Origin: Flaviflexus ciconiae
GTDB taxonomy: Bacteria; Actinomycetota; Actinomycetes; Actinomycetales; Actinomycetaceae
DNA length: 64,000 nucleotides
Assembly (NCBI RefSeq): GCF_003971195.1
Contig: NZ_CP034593.1
Coordinates: 1,612,001-1,676,000, forward strand
Direction of reading: 5' to 3'
In this document: piece after piece, positions 36,525 through 46,924 of the stretch
Numbering within the stretch: position 1 is the stretch's first letter
How the letters are laid out: every line of letters starts with the position of its first letter
The notes under the pieces: model-generated
Seen by the model: the letters and a program-made list of their open reading frames with translations, nothing else
The model's database searches: none
Told to the model about the DNA's origin: nothing
Translations under genes and position numbers: made by a program

Positions 36525-37854
36525 CGGAATCTGCCTCCTTTGCGGTAGACGAATATGCGGGAGCTCGCTTCGCACGTGGCGAGGGCGGTAGGGATTGGCC
36601 GGGCAGCGGCGGGACCGGGTAACCACCGGAGAACGCATCGAACTCGTCCTTCGGGTCGATCACCGTGCCATCTCCCGGATCATCCCTGTCATCGCTCTTG
36701 CCCTCAACGAACCAGAGAACAGCGAAGATGACGAGGAAGATAGCGGCCAGGATGATGAGGATCATCTGCGTATCGATATCTGTGAAGGTGCCGAGTCCCT
36801 GGATGATCGCAACGGCGACCAGCCACCCGAGGGCAACGGGGATCAGGACCTTCCAACCGAGCTTCATGAACTGGTCGTAACGCATACGCAGTAGCGTGCC
36901 GCGGATCCAGATGAGGCAGAACATGAATACCCAGGTCTTGAGGAACATCCAGATCATGGGCCACCAGCCCTCGTTGAACATTCCGTCGTTGATGGCAGAG
37001 ATCGGCCACGGTGCACGCCAGCCGCCCATGAACACAACAACGGCGATCGTCGAAACGTTCAGCATGTTGATGTACTCGGACAGGTAGAACCAACCAAACT
37101 TCATACCGGAGTACTCGGTCGTGTGACCGGCAACCAGCTCACCCTCAGCTTCGGGGAGGTCGAAGGGCAGACGGTTAACTTCGCCAACCATCGAAATGAA
37201 GTACGTGATGAATGCGGGGAGGCAGATGAACACGTTCCACAGGCTCGTCTGATCATCGACCATCGCCGATGTTGACATCGTGCCGGAAACGAGGAAAACC
37301 GACAGGAGCGACAAACCCATGGCGAGCTCGTACGAGATCACCTGGGCGGCGCTTCGGATCGAACCCAGCAGCGGATATGTGGAGTTAGCGGACCAGCCAC
37401 CGAGCACCAGGCCGTAGACACCGAACGAGGCAACTGCCAGCACGTAAAGCAGTGCAACCGAGGAGTCGGCAAGCTGCAGTGGCGTCTCGATGCCGAACAT
37501 GGAAACTTCGGGACCGAACGGCATAACCGCATAGATCGAGAACGCACAGAGAGCGGAGATCGCGGGGGCGACAAAGTAGATTGCCTTCTCTGCGCCCTTC
37601 AGCCAGAAGTCTTCCTTGAGCATCAGCTTGATCGCGTCCGCGAATGCCTGGCCGAAACCGAAGATACCGGTAACGTTCGGGCCCTTTCGCGTCTGCATCA
37701 AGCCGAGACCGCGGCGCTCCACCCAGAGGGCCAAAATCACGGAGAGGATCAGGTACAGGACGATGAAAACGGCTTTGATCAGCCAGATCCACCAGGTGTC
37801 CTGGGAGAAATCTGCGACCGGCTCAGCCATCGCCGCAGGAAATGTTGCGAGCAT
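36517..37854 (-). CDS. nuoH: NADH-quinone oxidoreductase subunit H
   Basis: 445 residues with eight or nine membrane helices and a hydrophilic C-terminal extension of about 60 residues ([16 protein letters not shown] onward). It forms the quinone chamber. The conserved loop [18 protein letters not shown] is present, as is [14 protein letters not shown] near the N-terminus. The ATG overlaps the nuoG stop by one base (TAATG); ATG 37830 is another possible start. Confidence 0.95.
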   Translation of the reverse strand: MLATFPAAMAEPVADFSQDTWWIWLIKAVFIVLYLILSVILALWVERRGLGLMQTRKGPNVTGIFGFGQAFADAIKLMLKEDFWLKGAEKAIYFVAPAISALCAFSIYAVMPFGPEVSMFGIETPLQLADSSVALLYVLAVASFGVYGLVLGGWSANSTYPLLGSIRSAAQVISYELAMGLSLLSVFLVSGTMSTSAMVDDQTSLWNVFICLPAFITYFISMVGEVNRLPFDLPEAEGELVAGHTTEYSGMKFGWFYLSEYINMLNVSTIAVVVFMGGWRAPWPISAINDGMFNEGWWPMIWMFLKTWVFMFCLIWIRGTLLRMRYDQFMKLGWKVLIPVALGWLVAVAIIQGLGTFTDIDTQMILIILAAIFLVIFAVLWFVEGKSDDRDDPGDGTVIDPKDEFDAFSGGYPVPPLPGQSLPPSPRAKRAPAYSSTAKEADSDE

Positions 37855-40430
37855 TAGTTAACCTCCGCCGTGAGAGACACGATGCCGCCCGGCTGGGCGC
37901 CCAGGTCCGCCACGTGGCAGGCCGGGGAGTTCTTCGGAAGCCACACGACCCGATCGGGCATGTGCGAAAGAACAAAAGGAACAGTGATGGAGCCCTTCGG
38001 GCCGGTCACGGTCAGCTTCGAATCGCGATCAACACCGAGTGCCTCGGCCGTGGCCGGGGAAATACGGGCGATGGACCGGTGGGCGGTACCGGCAAGGTGC
38101 GGCTCGAAGTCCTGGAGGCGACCGTCGTCGATCATGAGGTGCCAGGTTGAGAGAACCGCTTCCCTGTCCCCCGGTGCCGGGACCGGGTCGGCCTGCACGC
38201 GAGGACGCTCGATGCGGGCACCATCCCAGTCGACGAGCTCGCGGTACTCCGCGTGCACGGACTCGAGTGTGGGAAGCCCCAGATCGTGGCCGAGTTCCTC
38301 GGCGAGCTCCGCGAGGATCTGACGATCCGTAAGAGCTGTCGAGGTGAGGACCTGACCGAAGGGACGTTCGCGACCCTCCCAGTTAATGAAGGTGCCGCCC
38401 TTCTCGACGGGCGGTGCCGCCGGGAAGACAACGTCGGCCTTGGCCGTGATGTTGGAACGACGAACCTCGATCGCAATGACGAACGGGGCATTGTCTAGTG
38501 CCTCGGGCGCTCCCGCGGGAAGGTCGGCCAGTTCCACACCGGCGGTGATCAGGGCAAGCTTGCCAGAACGGGCTTCGTCGAGGATTCCTGCGGTGCCAAG
38601 CCCCGGCTGATCGGAAACCGTGGCGTTCAGCGTGACGCCGAGGTCAACGCGTGCCTGGCTGTCCGAAGCGGGACGTCCACCGGGAAGGAGGAACGGAACA
38701 GCGCCGGCCTCGAGGGCAGCGCGGTCACCCGCACGCCTCGGAACCCAAGCGATCCGTGCATTCGTGCGCTCCGCGAGGTCAAGAATCGCGGTCAGCGTGC
38801 CCGGGGTTTCGGCAGCGCGCTCACCAATGAGGATGACGCCGCCGTTCAGGCGCTCAGCGAGTGCCGCGAGGTGCTCCTGAGGAGCGTTCGCTGCAACAGC
38901 GTTGAGGACCGAGGGCTCGGTTCCGGGGGCCGCCGTGACGAGAGTGCCCGACATCTTCAACGTGCCGCGGGTTGCGAACGGTGCCAGGACGGAGACCGAC
39001 GTGGTCTTCGCAAGAACACCCTTCCGCAGGCGGAGGAAGATCGAACCGCATTCCTCTTCCGGCTCGAGGCCAACGAGGAAGACGTGCTTGGCATTCTCGA
39101 TCTCGGTGTAGGTAACACCGAGGCCGGTTCCGACAACGGACGAACCGAGGAAAGCATCTTCTTCCTCGGAGGCGACGCGGGTGCGGAAGTCGATGTTGTT
39201 GTGACCGAGGACGGTGCGAGCAAACTTCGAGTACGCGTAGGAATCTTCGAGCGGGAGACGACCGCCGGTCAGGATGCCGGAGGCACCTACCTTCTCGAGG
39301 CCGCGTGCCGCAACATCCATGGCGTCCGCCCAGGACGTGGGAACGAGTTCACCGTTTTCGTCGCGGACGTGCGGGACCTTGAGGCGGTCCTCGCCATTCT
39401 GCCAGCGGAACGCGAAACGGTCCTTATCGGTAATCCACTCTTCGTTGACCTCCGGGTCGTTACCAGCAAGGCGACGGAGAACCGTGCCACGACGGAAGTC
39501 GACGCGGATATCGGAGCCCGATGCGTCATGCTCGGTGACCGAGGGGACGGACACGAGGTCGAAGGGGCGGGCACGGAACCGGTATGCGGCCGAGGTGAGA
39601 GCACCAACGGGGCAGATCTGGATCGTGTTGCCCGAGAAGTAGGAAGAGAAGGGGCGGCCCGACTCGTCGAGCTCGGCCTCTCCGACCGGTCCCGGTGCCA
39701 TGCCGACAACGAGGCCAGCCTCGCCGTGCGGGCCGGCATTGGCCAGATCCTCAACGGACGAGGGGACGTCGTCACCGTCGACAAAGCCGAGAATCGAGGC
39801 GTCGAAGTTGCCGATCTGCGAACCGTGGAGTCCATGGACCTCGTAGGCGGGAGAGCCGCCGCCGCGTCCCTGAAGCTGAATGAACGGGTCACCGGCAATC
39901 TCAGACTGGAAGCGCGTGCAACGCTGGCACAGGATGCAGCGGTCGCGGTCCAGCAGGATCTGCGAGGAAACCTTAATCGGCTTCGGGAATGTCCTCTTCA
40001 CGTCCGTGAAGCGGGAGGTTGCCCGACCATCGGACATGGCCTGGTTCTGGAGGGGGCATTCGCCGCCCTTGTCGCAGACGGGGCAGTCCAGCGGGTGGTT
40101 GATCAGGAGGAACTCCATGATGCCGTGCTGGGCCTTCTCCGCAACGTCGGACGACGCCTGCGTGTAGACCTCCATGCCGGGGCTGACAGCCTCTGCACAG
40201 GATGCGACGGGCTTCGGTCCCTTGGCGAGATTGCCGTCGCGGCCCGGGCGGGCTACCTCAACGAGGCACTGACGGCAGGCGCCGGCGGGCTTGAGCAACG
40301 GGTGGTCGCAGAACCGCGGGATGCGGATGCCGACCTGCTCCGCGGCACGAATAATCAGCGTGCCCTGCGGGACTGCAACATCCTGGCCGTCAACCTTGAT
40401 ATTGACAAGATCGGTTTCGGTCGTTGTCAT
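37854..40430 (-). CDS. nuoG: NADH-quinone oxidoreductase subunit G
   Basis: 858 residues, the largest peripheral subunit. Iron-sulfur motifs at the N-terminus are CDHPLLKPAGACRQC for the [2Fe-2S] cluster, the His/Cys cluster region HPLDCPVCDKGGECPLQ, and CILCQRCTRF. A molybdopterin oxidoreductase-like domain without cofactor follows, and the C-terminus resembles the molydopterin-dinucleotide binding fold (VLSHMPDRVVWLPKNSP). The start overlaps the nuoF stop by four bases. Confidence 0.95.
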   Translation of the reverse strand: MTTTETDLVNIKVDGQDVAVPQGTLIIRAAEQVGIRIPRFCDHPLLKPAGACRQCLVEVARPGRDGNLAKGPKPVASCAEAVSPGMEVYTQASSDVAEKAQHGIMEFLLINHPLDCPVCDKGGECPLQNQAMSDGRATSRFTDVKRTFPKPIKVSSQILLDRDRCILCQRCTRFQSEIAGDPFIQLQGRGGGSPAYEVHGLHGSQIGNFDASILGFVDGDDVPSSVEDLANAGPHGEAGLVVGMAPGPVGEAELDESGRPFSSYFSGNTIQICPVGALTSAAYRFRARPFDLVSVPSVTEHDASGSDIRVDFRRGTVLRRLAGNDPEVNEEWITDKDRFAFRWQNGEDRLKVPHVRDENGELVPTSWADAMDVAARGLEKVGASGILTGGRLPLEDSYAYSKFARTVLGHNNIDFRTRVASEEEDAFLGSSVVGTGLGVTYTEIENAKHVFLVGLEPEEECGSIFLRLRKGVLAKTTSVSVLAPFATRGTLKMSGTLVTAAPGTEPSVLNAVAANAPQEHLAALAERLNGGVILIGERAAETPGTLTAILDLAERTNARIAWVPRRAGDRAALEAGAVPFLLPGGRPASDSQARVDLGVTLNATVSDQPGLGTAGILDEARSGKLALITAGVELADLPAGAPEALDNAPFVIAIEVRRSNITAKADVVFPAAPPVEKGGTFINWEGRERPFGQVLTSTALTDRQILAELAEELGHDLGLPTLESVHAEYRELVDWDGARIERPRVQADPVPAPGDREAVLSTWHLMIDDGRLQDFEPHLAGTAHRSIARISPATAEALGVDRDSKLTVTGPKGSITVPFVLSHMPDRVVWLPKNSPACHVADLGAQPGGIVSLTAEVN

Positions 40431-41755
40431 GAGACACCTACTTCGGAGAAGAGTGCGGACTTTTCGTATGGGAAGAGCTCCCAGGCCGGAGTGGTCAGGC
40501 CCTGCTCAAATTCCTCACGGAACAAATTGATGCCGGACTGGATCGGGACGGCCGAAGCGTCGCCGAGCGCACAGAAGGAACGGCCAGCGATGTTGCCCGC
40601 GATTTCGTAGAGCATGTCAATGTCGGTGGGCAGGCCCTTGCCTGCCTCGAGGCGGTGCATCACTGCCCGCATCCAGAACGTGCCTTCGCGGCACGGGGTG
40701 CACTTACCGCATGACTCGTGCTGGTAGAAGTCGGTCCAGGCGCGGACGACGCGAACAACGGAGGTTGTTTCGTCAAAGATCTGCAGCGCACGGGTGGCGA
40801 GCATCGAACCTGCCTCCATGACCTCTTCGTAGCCGAGGGGAACGTCGAGGGCTTCGGGGCCGAGGATTGCCGTGGAGGAACCGCCGGGGGTCCAGAACTT
40901 CAGCTCGTGGCCTTCGCGGATGCCGCCTGCCATGTCCAGAAGCTCGCGCAGCGTAATGCCAAATGGAGCCTCGTACTGACCGGGATTCTTGACGTGACCA
41001 GAAAGGGAGAACAGGCCGTGGCCCTTCGACTTCTCCGTTCCCATCTTCGCAAACCAGTCGGCGCCGTTCTTGATGATGCCGGGCACGGATGAAATGGTCT
41101 CAACATTGTTAACGACCGTGGGGCGGGCCAGGTAGCCCTTTGCCGCCGGGAACGGGGGCTTGAGGCGGGGCTGGCCACGGCGTCCCTCAAGGGAGTCGAG
41201 AAGAGCCGTTTCCTCACCGCAAATGTAGGCGCCAGCGCCAGCATGCACGGTGATGTCAATGTCGTAGTCACCGTTCGGGCCCAGGCCCTTACCGATGAGT
41301 CCGGCCTCGTAGGCTTCGCGGACCGCTGCCATGAGGCGGCGGTACACGTGGACGGTTTCACCGCGCAGGTAGACGAAGCCATGGTGGCCGCCGATTGCGC
41401 GCAGGCAGATTGCCATGCCCTCAATGAGGGCATGCGGGTTGGCGAGCAGGGCCGGGATGTCCTTACAGGTTCCCGGCTCCGACTCGTCAGCGTTGACCAC
41501 GAGGTAGCGGGGACCGCCGTCGGCGGGCGGCAGGAAGGACCACTTGAGGCCCGTCGGGAAGCCGGCACCGCCGCGTCCGCGCAGACCGGAGGCCTTGACG
41601 ACCTCGGTTAGCTCGCCATCGCCGTAGTGCCAGGCCTTGCTGAGGCCCTCGTAGCCGCCATGCTGCTTGTACGTCTCGAGCTTCCACGACTGCGGTACAT
41701 CCCAGATATTTGAGATAACCGGGGCGAGAAGCGAAGGATTAGTAAACTCGGTCAC
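40427..41755 (-). CDS. nuoF: NADH-quinone oxidoreductase subunit F (NADH-binding)
   Basis: 442 residues from GTG 41755, behind GGGGAGG. It binds NADH and FMN and takes the first electrons. Motifs are GLRGRGGAGFPTGLKWSF for NADH/FMN, GAGAYICGEETALLDSLEG, and ESCGKCTPCREGTFW for cluster N3. It overlaps nuoE by four bases. Confidence 0.97.
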   Translation of the reverse strand: MTEFTNPSLLAPVISNIWDVPQSWKLETYKQHGGYEGLSKAWHYGDGELTEVVKASGLRGRGGAGFPTGLKWSFLPPADGGPRYLVVNADESEPGTCKDIPALLANPHALIEGMAICLRAIGGHHGFVYLRGETVHVYRRLMAAVREAYEAGLIGKGLGPNGDYDIDITVHAGAGAYICGEETALLDSLEGRRGQPRLKPPFPAAKGYLARPTVVNNVETISSVPGIIKNGADWFAKMGTEKSKGHGLFSLSGHVKNPGQYEAPFGITLRELLDMAGGIREGHELKFWTPGGSSTAILGPEALDVPLGYEEVMEAGSMLATRALQIFDETTSVVRVVRAWTDFYQHESCGKCTPCREGTFWMRAVMHRLEAGKGLPTDIDMLYEIAGNIAGRSFCALGDASAVPIQSGINLFREEFEQGLTTPAWELFPYEKSALFSEVGVS

Positions 41756-42432
41756 CGTGATTCCTCCCCTACGGCCTGGGGAGCGGTCCAGCCCTTTTCG
41801 CGGGCGTAGCGGAGCCCAACGAGGGACTCGGGACCGGCACCAGGGCCTTCATCGACGAGGCCGTCCTCGAACCCTGCAAGGGTGCGGGACACCTCCTTGA
41901 ACGTGTGGACCTTGTTGGGTCCGCGGGTGGGCTTGATGTCCTCACCGGCGGTAATCTTGTCGACCAGTTCAACCGCGCTTGAGGGCGTCTGGTTGTCGAA
42001 AAACTCCCAGTTCACCATGATGACGGGCGCGAAGTCGCAGGCGGCGTTGCACTCGAGCTGTTCGAGCGTGATCTTGCCGTCCGCGGTGGTCTGGTCGTGG
42101 CCGACACCGAGATGCTCGGACAGCTTGTCCCAGATGATGTCACCACCCATGACCGCGCACAGCGCGTTCGTGCAGACACCGACGTTGTATTCGCCGTTGG
42201 GACGACGACGGTACTGGGAGTAGAAGGTTGCTACGGCGGATACCTCGGCCCGAGTGAGCGACAGGACGTCCGCACACAGGGCAATGCCCCGGGGCGACAC
42301 GTAGCCGTCAACGGACTGAATGAGGTGCAGCATCGGCAACAGGGCCGACCTGTCATCCGGGTACCTGGCGATGATTTCAGCCATGTCATTGCGAAGTCGG
42401 GTCTCGACATCCGCATCAAAACGATCGGACAT
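41752..42432 (-). CDS. nuoE: NADH-quinone oxidoreductase subunit E (24 kDa, [2Fe-2S])
   Basis: 226 residues. The thioredoxin-like domain holds one [2Fe-2S] cluster with cysteines in VGVCTNALCAVMGG and LEQLECNAACDFAP. ATFYSQYRRRPNGEYNVG is the family lead-in. The C-terminal 55 residues form a hydrophilic extension. The start overlaps the nuoD stop by one base. Confidence 0.95.
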   Translation of the reverse strand: MSDRFDADVETRLRNDMAEIIARYPDDRSALLPMLHLIQSVDGYVSPRGIALCADVLSLTRAEVSAVATFYSQYRRRPNGEYNVGVCTNALCAVMGGDIIWDKLSEHLGVGHDQTTADGKITLEQLECNAACDFAPVIMVNWEFFDNQTPSSAVELVDKITAGEDIKPTRGPNKVHTFKEVSRTLAGFEDGLVDEGPGAGPESLVGLRYAREKGWTAPQAVGEESR

Positions 42433-43787
42433 TAGCGATCAACTCCTCCCATCACCGGGTCGATAGAGGCCAGGGCAATGATGACGTCGGAGAGCATGCC
42501 GCCCTCGCACATCATTCCTAGCGTTTGCAGGTTCGAATATCCGGGATCACGGAAGTGAGCACGGTACGGGCGGGTGCCGCCGGCCGAGACGAGGTGAACG
42601 CCGAGCGTTCCCTTTGCGTGCTCGACCAGCTGGTATGCCTGGCCTGCGGGTACCGAGAAGCCCTCGGTGACGAGCTTGAAGTGGTGAATGAGCGACTCCA
42701 TCGAGTCGTTCATGATTTCCTTGATGTGCTCGAAAGACTGGCCCTGGCCGTCCGTTCCAATTGTCATCTTGGACGGCCACGCAATCTTCGGATCCTCAAT
42801 CATCACCGGCTCGCCCTCGGACTCCTCGAGAGCGTCAAGGACCTGGTAGACGATGTGGAACGACTCGAAGATCTCCTCGAAACGGAGAACCGCGCGGTTG
42901 TAGGCGTCAGACTTGTCCTTGACCGGGACGTTGAACTCGTAGTTCTCATAGCCGCAGTACGGCTGCGTCTTGCGCAGGTCGAAGGGCAGTCCGGCCGCCC
43001 GCAGGTTTGGTCCCGTCATGCCAAGAGCCAGCATGCCGGCCAGCGGCAGCGTGGAAATGTCGACGTGACGCGCCTTGAAGATGGGGTTCTCCTTGACGAC
43101 ATCCATCATCTCTTCCGTCGTCGCCTTGACGTTCGGGAGGAGTTCGCGGATGTACTCGATCGTGCCTTCGGGCAGATCGTCGGGGAGGCCGCCGGGGCGG
43201 ACGTACGAGTGGTTCATGCGCAGGCCGGTGATCCGCTCGAAGATGCGGAGGATGTCCTCGCGTGCGCGGAAGCCCAGCGTCATCATCGTTGTCGCGCCAA
43301 GCTCGTTGTTGGAGGAGGCGATAGCGACAAGGTGGGAGGCGATCCTGTTGAGCTCCATGAGGAGGACGCGGATCTGGCTGGCACGGCGCGGAATCTGATC
43401 GGTGATGCCGAGTAGCTTCTCAATAGCGAGCGCGTAGCCAACCTCCTGGAAGAACGGAGCAACGTAGTCCATGCGGGTGCAGAACGCGACGCCCTGCACC
43501 CAGTTGCGGTATTCCATGTTCTTCTCAATACCGGTGTGGAGATAGCCGGTCGACGAGCGGAGCTCGCGAACGTACTCGCCATCGAGTTCGAGAAGCAGGC
43601 GGAAGACGCCGTGGGTGGAGGGGTGAACGGGGCCCATGTTGACGACGATGCGCTCTTCGCCTAGGCGCTCAGCCTCGGCGGAAAGATCGGACCAGTCGCC
43701 GCCCTGCGCGTGATGCTGGGGCGCCGAGTTCAGGTCCTCGTCGGTTGCTCCGGCAGTTGCGTAGTACCGGGAATCTGTAGAAGTCAT
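42432..43787 (-). CDS. nuoD: NADH-quinone oxidoreductase subunit D (49 kDa)
   Basis: 451 residues. It forms the quinone pocket with NuoB. The conserved HPSTHG in [16 protein letters not shown] gives the quinone-site histidine; [13 protein letters not shown] and the C-terminal [11 protein letters not shown] are also typical. It is encoded separately from nuoC, with a one-base overlap (TGATG). Confidence 0.97.
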   Translation of the reverse strand: MTSTDSRYYATAGATDEDLNSAPQHHAQGGDWSDLSAEAERLGEERIVVNMGPVHPSTHGVFRLLLELDGEYVRELRSSTGYLHTGIEKNMEYRNWVQGVAFCTRMDYVAPFFQEVGYALAIEKLLGITDQIPRRASQIRVLLMELNRIASHLVAIASSNNELGATTMMTLGFRAREDILRIFERITGLRMNHSYVRPGGLPDDLPEGTIEYIRELLPNVKATTEEMMDVVKENPIFKARHVDISTLPLAGMLALGMTGPNLRAAGLPFDLRKTQPYCGYENYEFNVPVKDKSDAYNRAVLRFEEIFESFHIVYQVLDALEESEGEPVMIEDPKIAWPSKMTIGTDGQGQSFEHIKEIMNDSMESLIHHFKLVTEGFSVPAGQAYQLVEHAKGTLGVHLVSAGGTRPYRAHFRDPGYSNLQTLGMMCEGGMLSDVIIALASIDPVMGGVDR

Positions 43788-44485
43788 CAGTTGTAGCTCC
43801 TCCGAGTATCCGGCGGCGGGACGACCGCGCCCTTGTATTCGACGGGGATGCCTCCGAGCGGGTAATCCTTACGCTGCGGGTGACCGACCCAGTCATCGGG
43901 CATCGCGGGACGGGTAAGGCCCGGGTGATCGTCGAAGACGATTCCCATGAGGTCCCAAGCTTCGCGCTCGTGCCAGTCATTACCCGGGTAAACACCGACG
44001 AGGGTCGGCATGTGCGGGTCCTCATCCGAGCAGACGACCTCAATGGCCAGCTGGCGGTTGTGCGTAATGGAGAACAGTGCCGTGTAGGCGTGCAGCTCGC
44101 GCCCCGTGTCGTTCGGGTAGTGCACGGCGGACGTGCCGAGGCACAGTTCGAAGCGCAGGTCCTGATCGTCGCGGAGCATCTTCGCCACCATGGGGGCGTG
44201 CTCCTTCACGATGAAGAGGATGAGCTGACCGCGGTCGACGACGACCTTCTCGATGACGTCCTCACCTGCGAGGCCTTCGGCGGCAATGAGCTCAAGAAGG
44301 ATATCGACGACCTCGTCGAACCAGGAGCCGTAGGGTCGGACGGCGGCCGGGGAGATCGTGACGGTCTGTTCGAGCGTCCCGAATCCGGAGGTATCACCGG
44401 TTCCTTCGACTCCCCACTGCCCGTGCGTCGTACGTACGACGTCCAGGCTGGGGCGTCCGCCCCGTGCAATTTCGTTATCGGTCAC
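43787..44485 (-). CDS. nuoC: NADH-quinone oxidoreductase subunit C (30 kDa)
   Basis: 232 residues. The family signature is seen as [19 protein letters not shown] followed by RKDYPLGG. It contacts NuoD and NuoB in the connecting module. Like its neighbours it overlaps nuoB, by four bases. Confidence 0.95.
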   Translation of the reverse strand: MTDNEIARGGRPSLDVVRTTHGQWGVEGTGDTSGFGTLEQTVTISPAAVRPYGSWFDEVVDILLELIAAEGLAGEDVIEKVVVDRGQLILFIVKEHAPMVAKMLRDDQDLRFELCLGTSAVHYPNDTGRELHAYTALFSITHNRQLAIEVVCSDEDPHMPTLVGVYPGNDWHEREAWDLMGIVFDDHPGLTRPAMPDDWVGHPQRKDYPLGGIPVEYKGAVVPPPDTRRSYN

Positions 44486-45042
44486 GCGAGCAGTCCCTTC
44501 ATTTCGTGCGTCGGCGTGGCAGCCAGCGCGGCCTGTTCGGCGCGACGGGCAATGGCCTTACGGTGTCCAAAGAACTTCTCGTCCTTAATGAGCTTACGCA
44601 ACTCGAGGACGGAGTTAATGAGCATCTCGGGGCGCGGCGGGCATCCCGGCAGGTAAATGTCGACCGGAACGATGTGGTCAACGCCCTGGACGATCGCGTA
44701 GTTGTTGAACATGCCGCCTGAGGAGGCGCAAACACCCATGGAAATTACCCACTTGGGGTCCGCCATCTGGTCGTAAATGTTACGGACGACCGGTGCCATG
44801 CGGTGGCTGACTCGGCCGGACACAATCATGAGGTCTGCGTGTCGAGGCGAGGCGCGGAACACCTCGAGGCCGAAGCGAGCCATGTCGAACCGGGGAGTAC
44901 CCGCCGCCATCATCTCAATGGCGCAACAGGCGAGACCCATCGTGACAGGCCACTGGGAGTTGGAACGTCCCCATCCGGCAATGCCCTCGATGGTGGTGAG
45001 CATAATGCCCGCGGATGCATCATCTTCATGCGAATGTGCCAT
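44482..45042 (-). CDS. nuoB: NADH-quinone oxidoreductase subunit B (cluster N2)
   Basis: 186 residues. It carries the terminal [4Fe-4S] cluster N2, with tandem cysteines in [12 protein letters not shown], then [16 protein letters not shown] and the last ligand in [12 protein letters not shown]. It starts 11 bases after nuoA. Confidence 0.96.
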   Translation of the reverse strand: MAHSHEDDASAGIMLTTIEGIAGWGRSNSQWPVTMGLACCAIEMMAAGTPRFDMARFGLEVFRASPRHADLMIVSGRVSHRMAPVVRNIYDQMADPKWVISMGVCASSGGMFNNYAIVQGVDHIVPVDIYLPGCPPRPEMLINSVLELRKLIKDEKFFGHRKAIARRAEQAALAATPTHEMKGLLA

Positions 45043-45053
45043 GATTTATCTCC

Positions 45054-45413
45054 TCAGTCCCACTCCAGGCCACCGCGGCGCCACTCGTAGACGAAGGGCA
45101 CGGTGATCAGGAAAATGAATGTCAGAACTGCAATGAGCCCGAAAGCTCCGAGTTTCTCGAACGAGACCGCCCAGGGGTAGAGGAACACCACTTCGATGTC
45201 GAAGATGATGAACGTCATCGCGGTCAGGTAGTACTTGATGGGGAACCGTCCGGCGGTGCCGGCGTTCGGGGTTGCTTCGACTCCGCACTCGTAGTTTGAG
45301 AGTTTGACGCGGTTATAGCGTTTCGGGCCGAGCAGGCCAGTTCCGACGAGGCCACCGACGGCCACGACGAGCGCCACCACAATCATTAGGAGTATTGGGG
45401 TATAGGGGTTCAT
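45054..45413 (-). CDS. nuoA: NADH-quinone oxidoreductase subunit A
   Basis: 119 residues from ATG 45413, with GGAGG upstream; the longer frame to 45593 runs into menJ and is rejected. Three membrane helices, with NYECGVEATPNAGTAGRFPIKYYLTA the quinone-loop signature in two adjoining pieces. It is the first gene of the complete nuoA-N set, 109 bases after menJ. Confidence 0.94.
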   Translation of the reverse strand: MNPYTPILLMIVVALVVAVGGLVGTGLLGPKRYNRVKLSNYECGVEATPNAGTAGRFPIKYYLTAMTFIIFDIEVVFLYPWAVSFEKLGAFGLIAVLTFIFLITVPFVYEWRRGGLEWD

Positions 45414-45522
45414 TTCGCCTCCATTGAGCAAGCAACCCGCGAAGCCCTGAGGCCCGCTTGATTCACACTTCCAGGGTAGTCGGTATTTTTCACGCTTGTG
45501 GCGCTGCCGCAGGTCAACAGCA

Positions 45523-46806
45523 TCATGCGGACGGCACCACCTTCGTGAGAGTCGTGATGAGCTTGTCCATCCAGTCCCCATCGCGGCGGTCATAACCGTC
45601 CGAGAGGAGCTTCATGACGAGCCTCATGAGGGTCGGCCTCGGCAGTCCGTAGTGGACGCAGAGGTGCATGATCTCCGGGCGCTCGATCAGGGTAGCGAAG
45701 ATACGTCCGAGCGAGTAGTAGCCGCCAAGCTCCTCCCGGAGCTCCGCGCTGTACTGGTGGAGCACGCGGTCCTGCTGGCCGAGCGAGCGGCGCGACAGCG
45801 CCTGTGCAATAAAGTCCGCTGCGAGGCGGCCGGACTGCATCGCGTATGCAATGCCTTCGCCGTTGAACGGGGAAACCATGCCGCCAGCATCGCCAACGAG
45901 CAGAAGGCCCGATTCGTAATGCGGCTTGCGGTTAAACGCCATCGGAAGCGCCGCTCCCCTGACCTGGCCAACCTGGTTCTCCTTCGTGAAGCCCCATTCC
46001 TCAGGAACGTTCTGCATCCACGTGTCGAACAGCTTGCGGTAGTCAATGCCGGTGGGCTTGGCCGTCGAGGACAGCGAACCGAGGCCCACGTTGACGAGAC
46101 CGTCGCCCAGCGGGAACACCCAGCCGTAGCCGGGCATGAGGTTCGACTTACCGGGCTCCCCATCCCACAGCTCGAGGTGGGATTCCATGATTGGCTCATC
46201 GGCGCGCGGCGACCTGAAGTACGTCCGCGTTGCCACGCCCATGGGCCTGTTAAAGATCTTTTCGCGACCCATCGAGGTTGCAAGCCGTGCGGAAACACCG
46301 CCAGCATCCACGACGATCGGGGCAAGAAAACGCTGCGGCGGGGCCTTGCGGTCAGCCCCCTTGGGGCGCGCCTCAACGCCGATAATCCGGCCGGAACGCT
46401 CATGAGTAATTGGCCCCGTGACGGTCATGCCCTCGCGCAGGTCCGCACCCGACTCGACTGCCTTCTTCGCGAGGTCGTGGTCGAGGTCGCCACGCGCCCG
46501 TGCCATGCCGTAGGAGGGCATGGAGTTCAGCTCGGGCCACGGAACTTCAATTCGGTGGCCGCCGCCGTGGGCAACGAGAGAGTAGTTGCGGATCCAGCCG
46601 TCGGTGTTGATTCCCATGCGGATGATTTCCGCGACTGCACGCGGGGTAAGCCCGTCGCCGCAGATCTTGTCTCTCGGGAACGTGCCTTTCTCCAGAAGCA
46701 GTACACGCAGGCCCGTCTGTGCCAAATAGTGAGCGGTAGCTGAGCCGCCTGGTCCGGCGCCTACAACGATGACGTCTGCATCACCGCTGAGCCTATCTAT
46801 AGCCAC
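45523..46806 (-). CDS. menJ: FAD-dependent geranylgeranyl reductase family protein, MenJ-like menaquinone reductase
   Basis: 427 residues from GTG 46806, behind GAAAGG. The N-terminal dinucleotide fold reads ADVIVVGAGPGGSATAHYLA and is followed by DKICGDGLTPRAV, closely matching the mycobacterial MenJ start. A later FAD motif is LLVGDAGGMVSPFNGEGIAYAM. MenJ saturates one isoprene unit of the menaquinone side chain. The place, between menG and nuoA, supports quinone modification over lipid or chlorophyll roles of related reductases. Confidence 0.85.
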   Translation of the reverse strand: MAIDRLSGDADVIVVGAGPGGSATAHYLAQTGLRVLLLEKGTFPRDKICGDGLTPRAVAEIIRMGINTDGWIRNYSLVAHGGGHRIEVPWPELNSMPSYGMARARGDLDHDLAKKAVESGADLREGMTVTGPITHERSGRIIGVEARPKGADRKAPPQRFLAPIVVDAGGVSARLATSMGREKIFNRPMGVATRTYFRSPRADEPIMESHLELWDGEPGKSNLMPGYGWVFPLGDGLVNVGLGSLSSTAKPTGIDYRKLFDTWMQNVPEEWGFTKENQVGQVRGAALPMAFNRKPHYESGLLLVGDAGGMVSPFNGEGIAYAMQSGRLAADFIAQALSRRSLGQQDRVLHQYSAELREELGGYYSLGRIFATLIERPEIMHLCVHYGLPRPTLMRLVMKLLSDGYDRRDGDWMDKLITTLTKVVPSA

Positions 46807-46861
46807 GCTTTTCCTTTCACTATCCGCGTCATCCTATCAGCGGATTTATCCCATTTATCCA

Positions 46862-46910
46862 TTAGTAAATGTGGTTATTTACCAAAGGCAAACGTTGTTA
46901 AATTCGTTTG
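46862..46910. promoter_or_regulatory. AT-rich palindromic region between menG and menJ
   Basis: Two inverted repeats in a stretch far more AT-rich than its surroundings: TTAGTAAAT (46862-46870) against ATTTACCAA (46877-46885), one mismatch in nine, and CAAACG (46889-46894) against CGTTTG (46905-46910) with a 10-base spacer. They lie 56-105 bases upstream of the menJ start, so they are candidate operators for the menJ-nuo unit. Confidence 0.45.
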
Positions 46911-46924
46911 GTCACTGCGGCCAC

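Noticed and set aside
38871..40610. 579-codon open frame on the plus strand
   Set aside because: Antisense to nuoG and the end of nuoF; no domain features.
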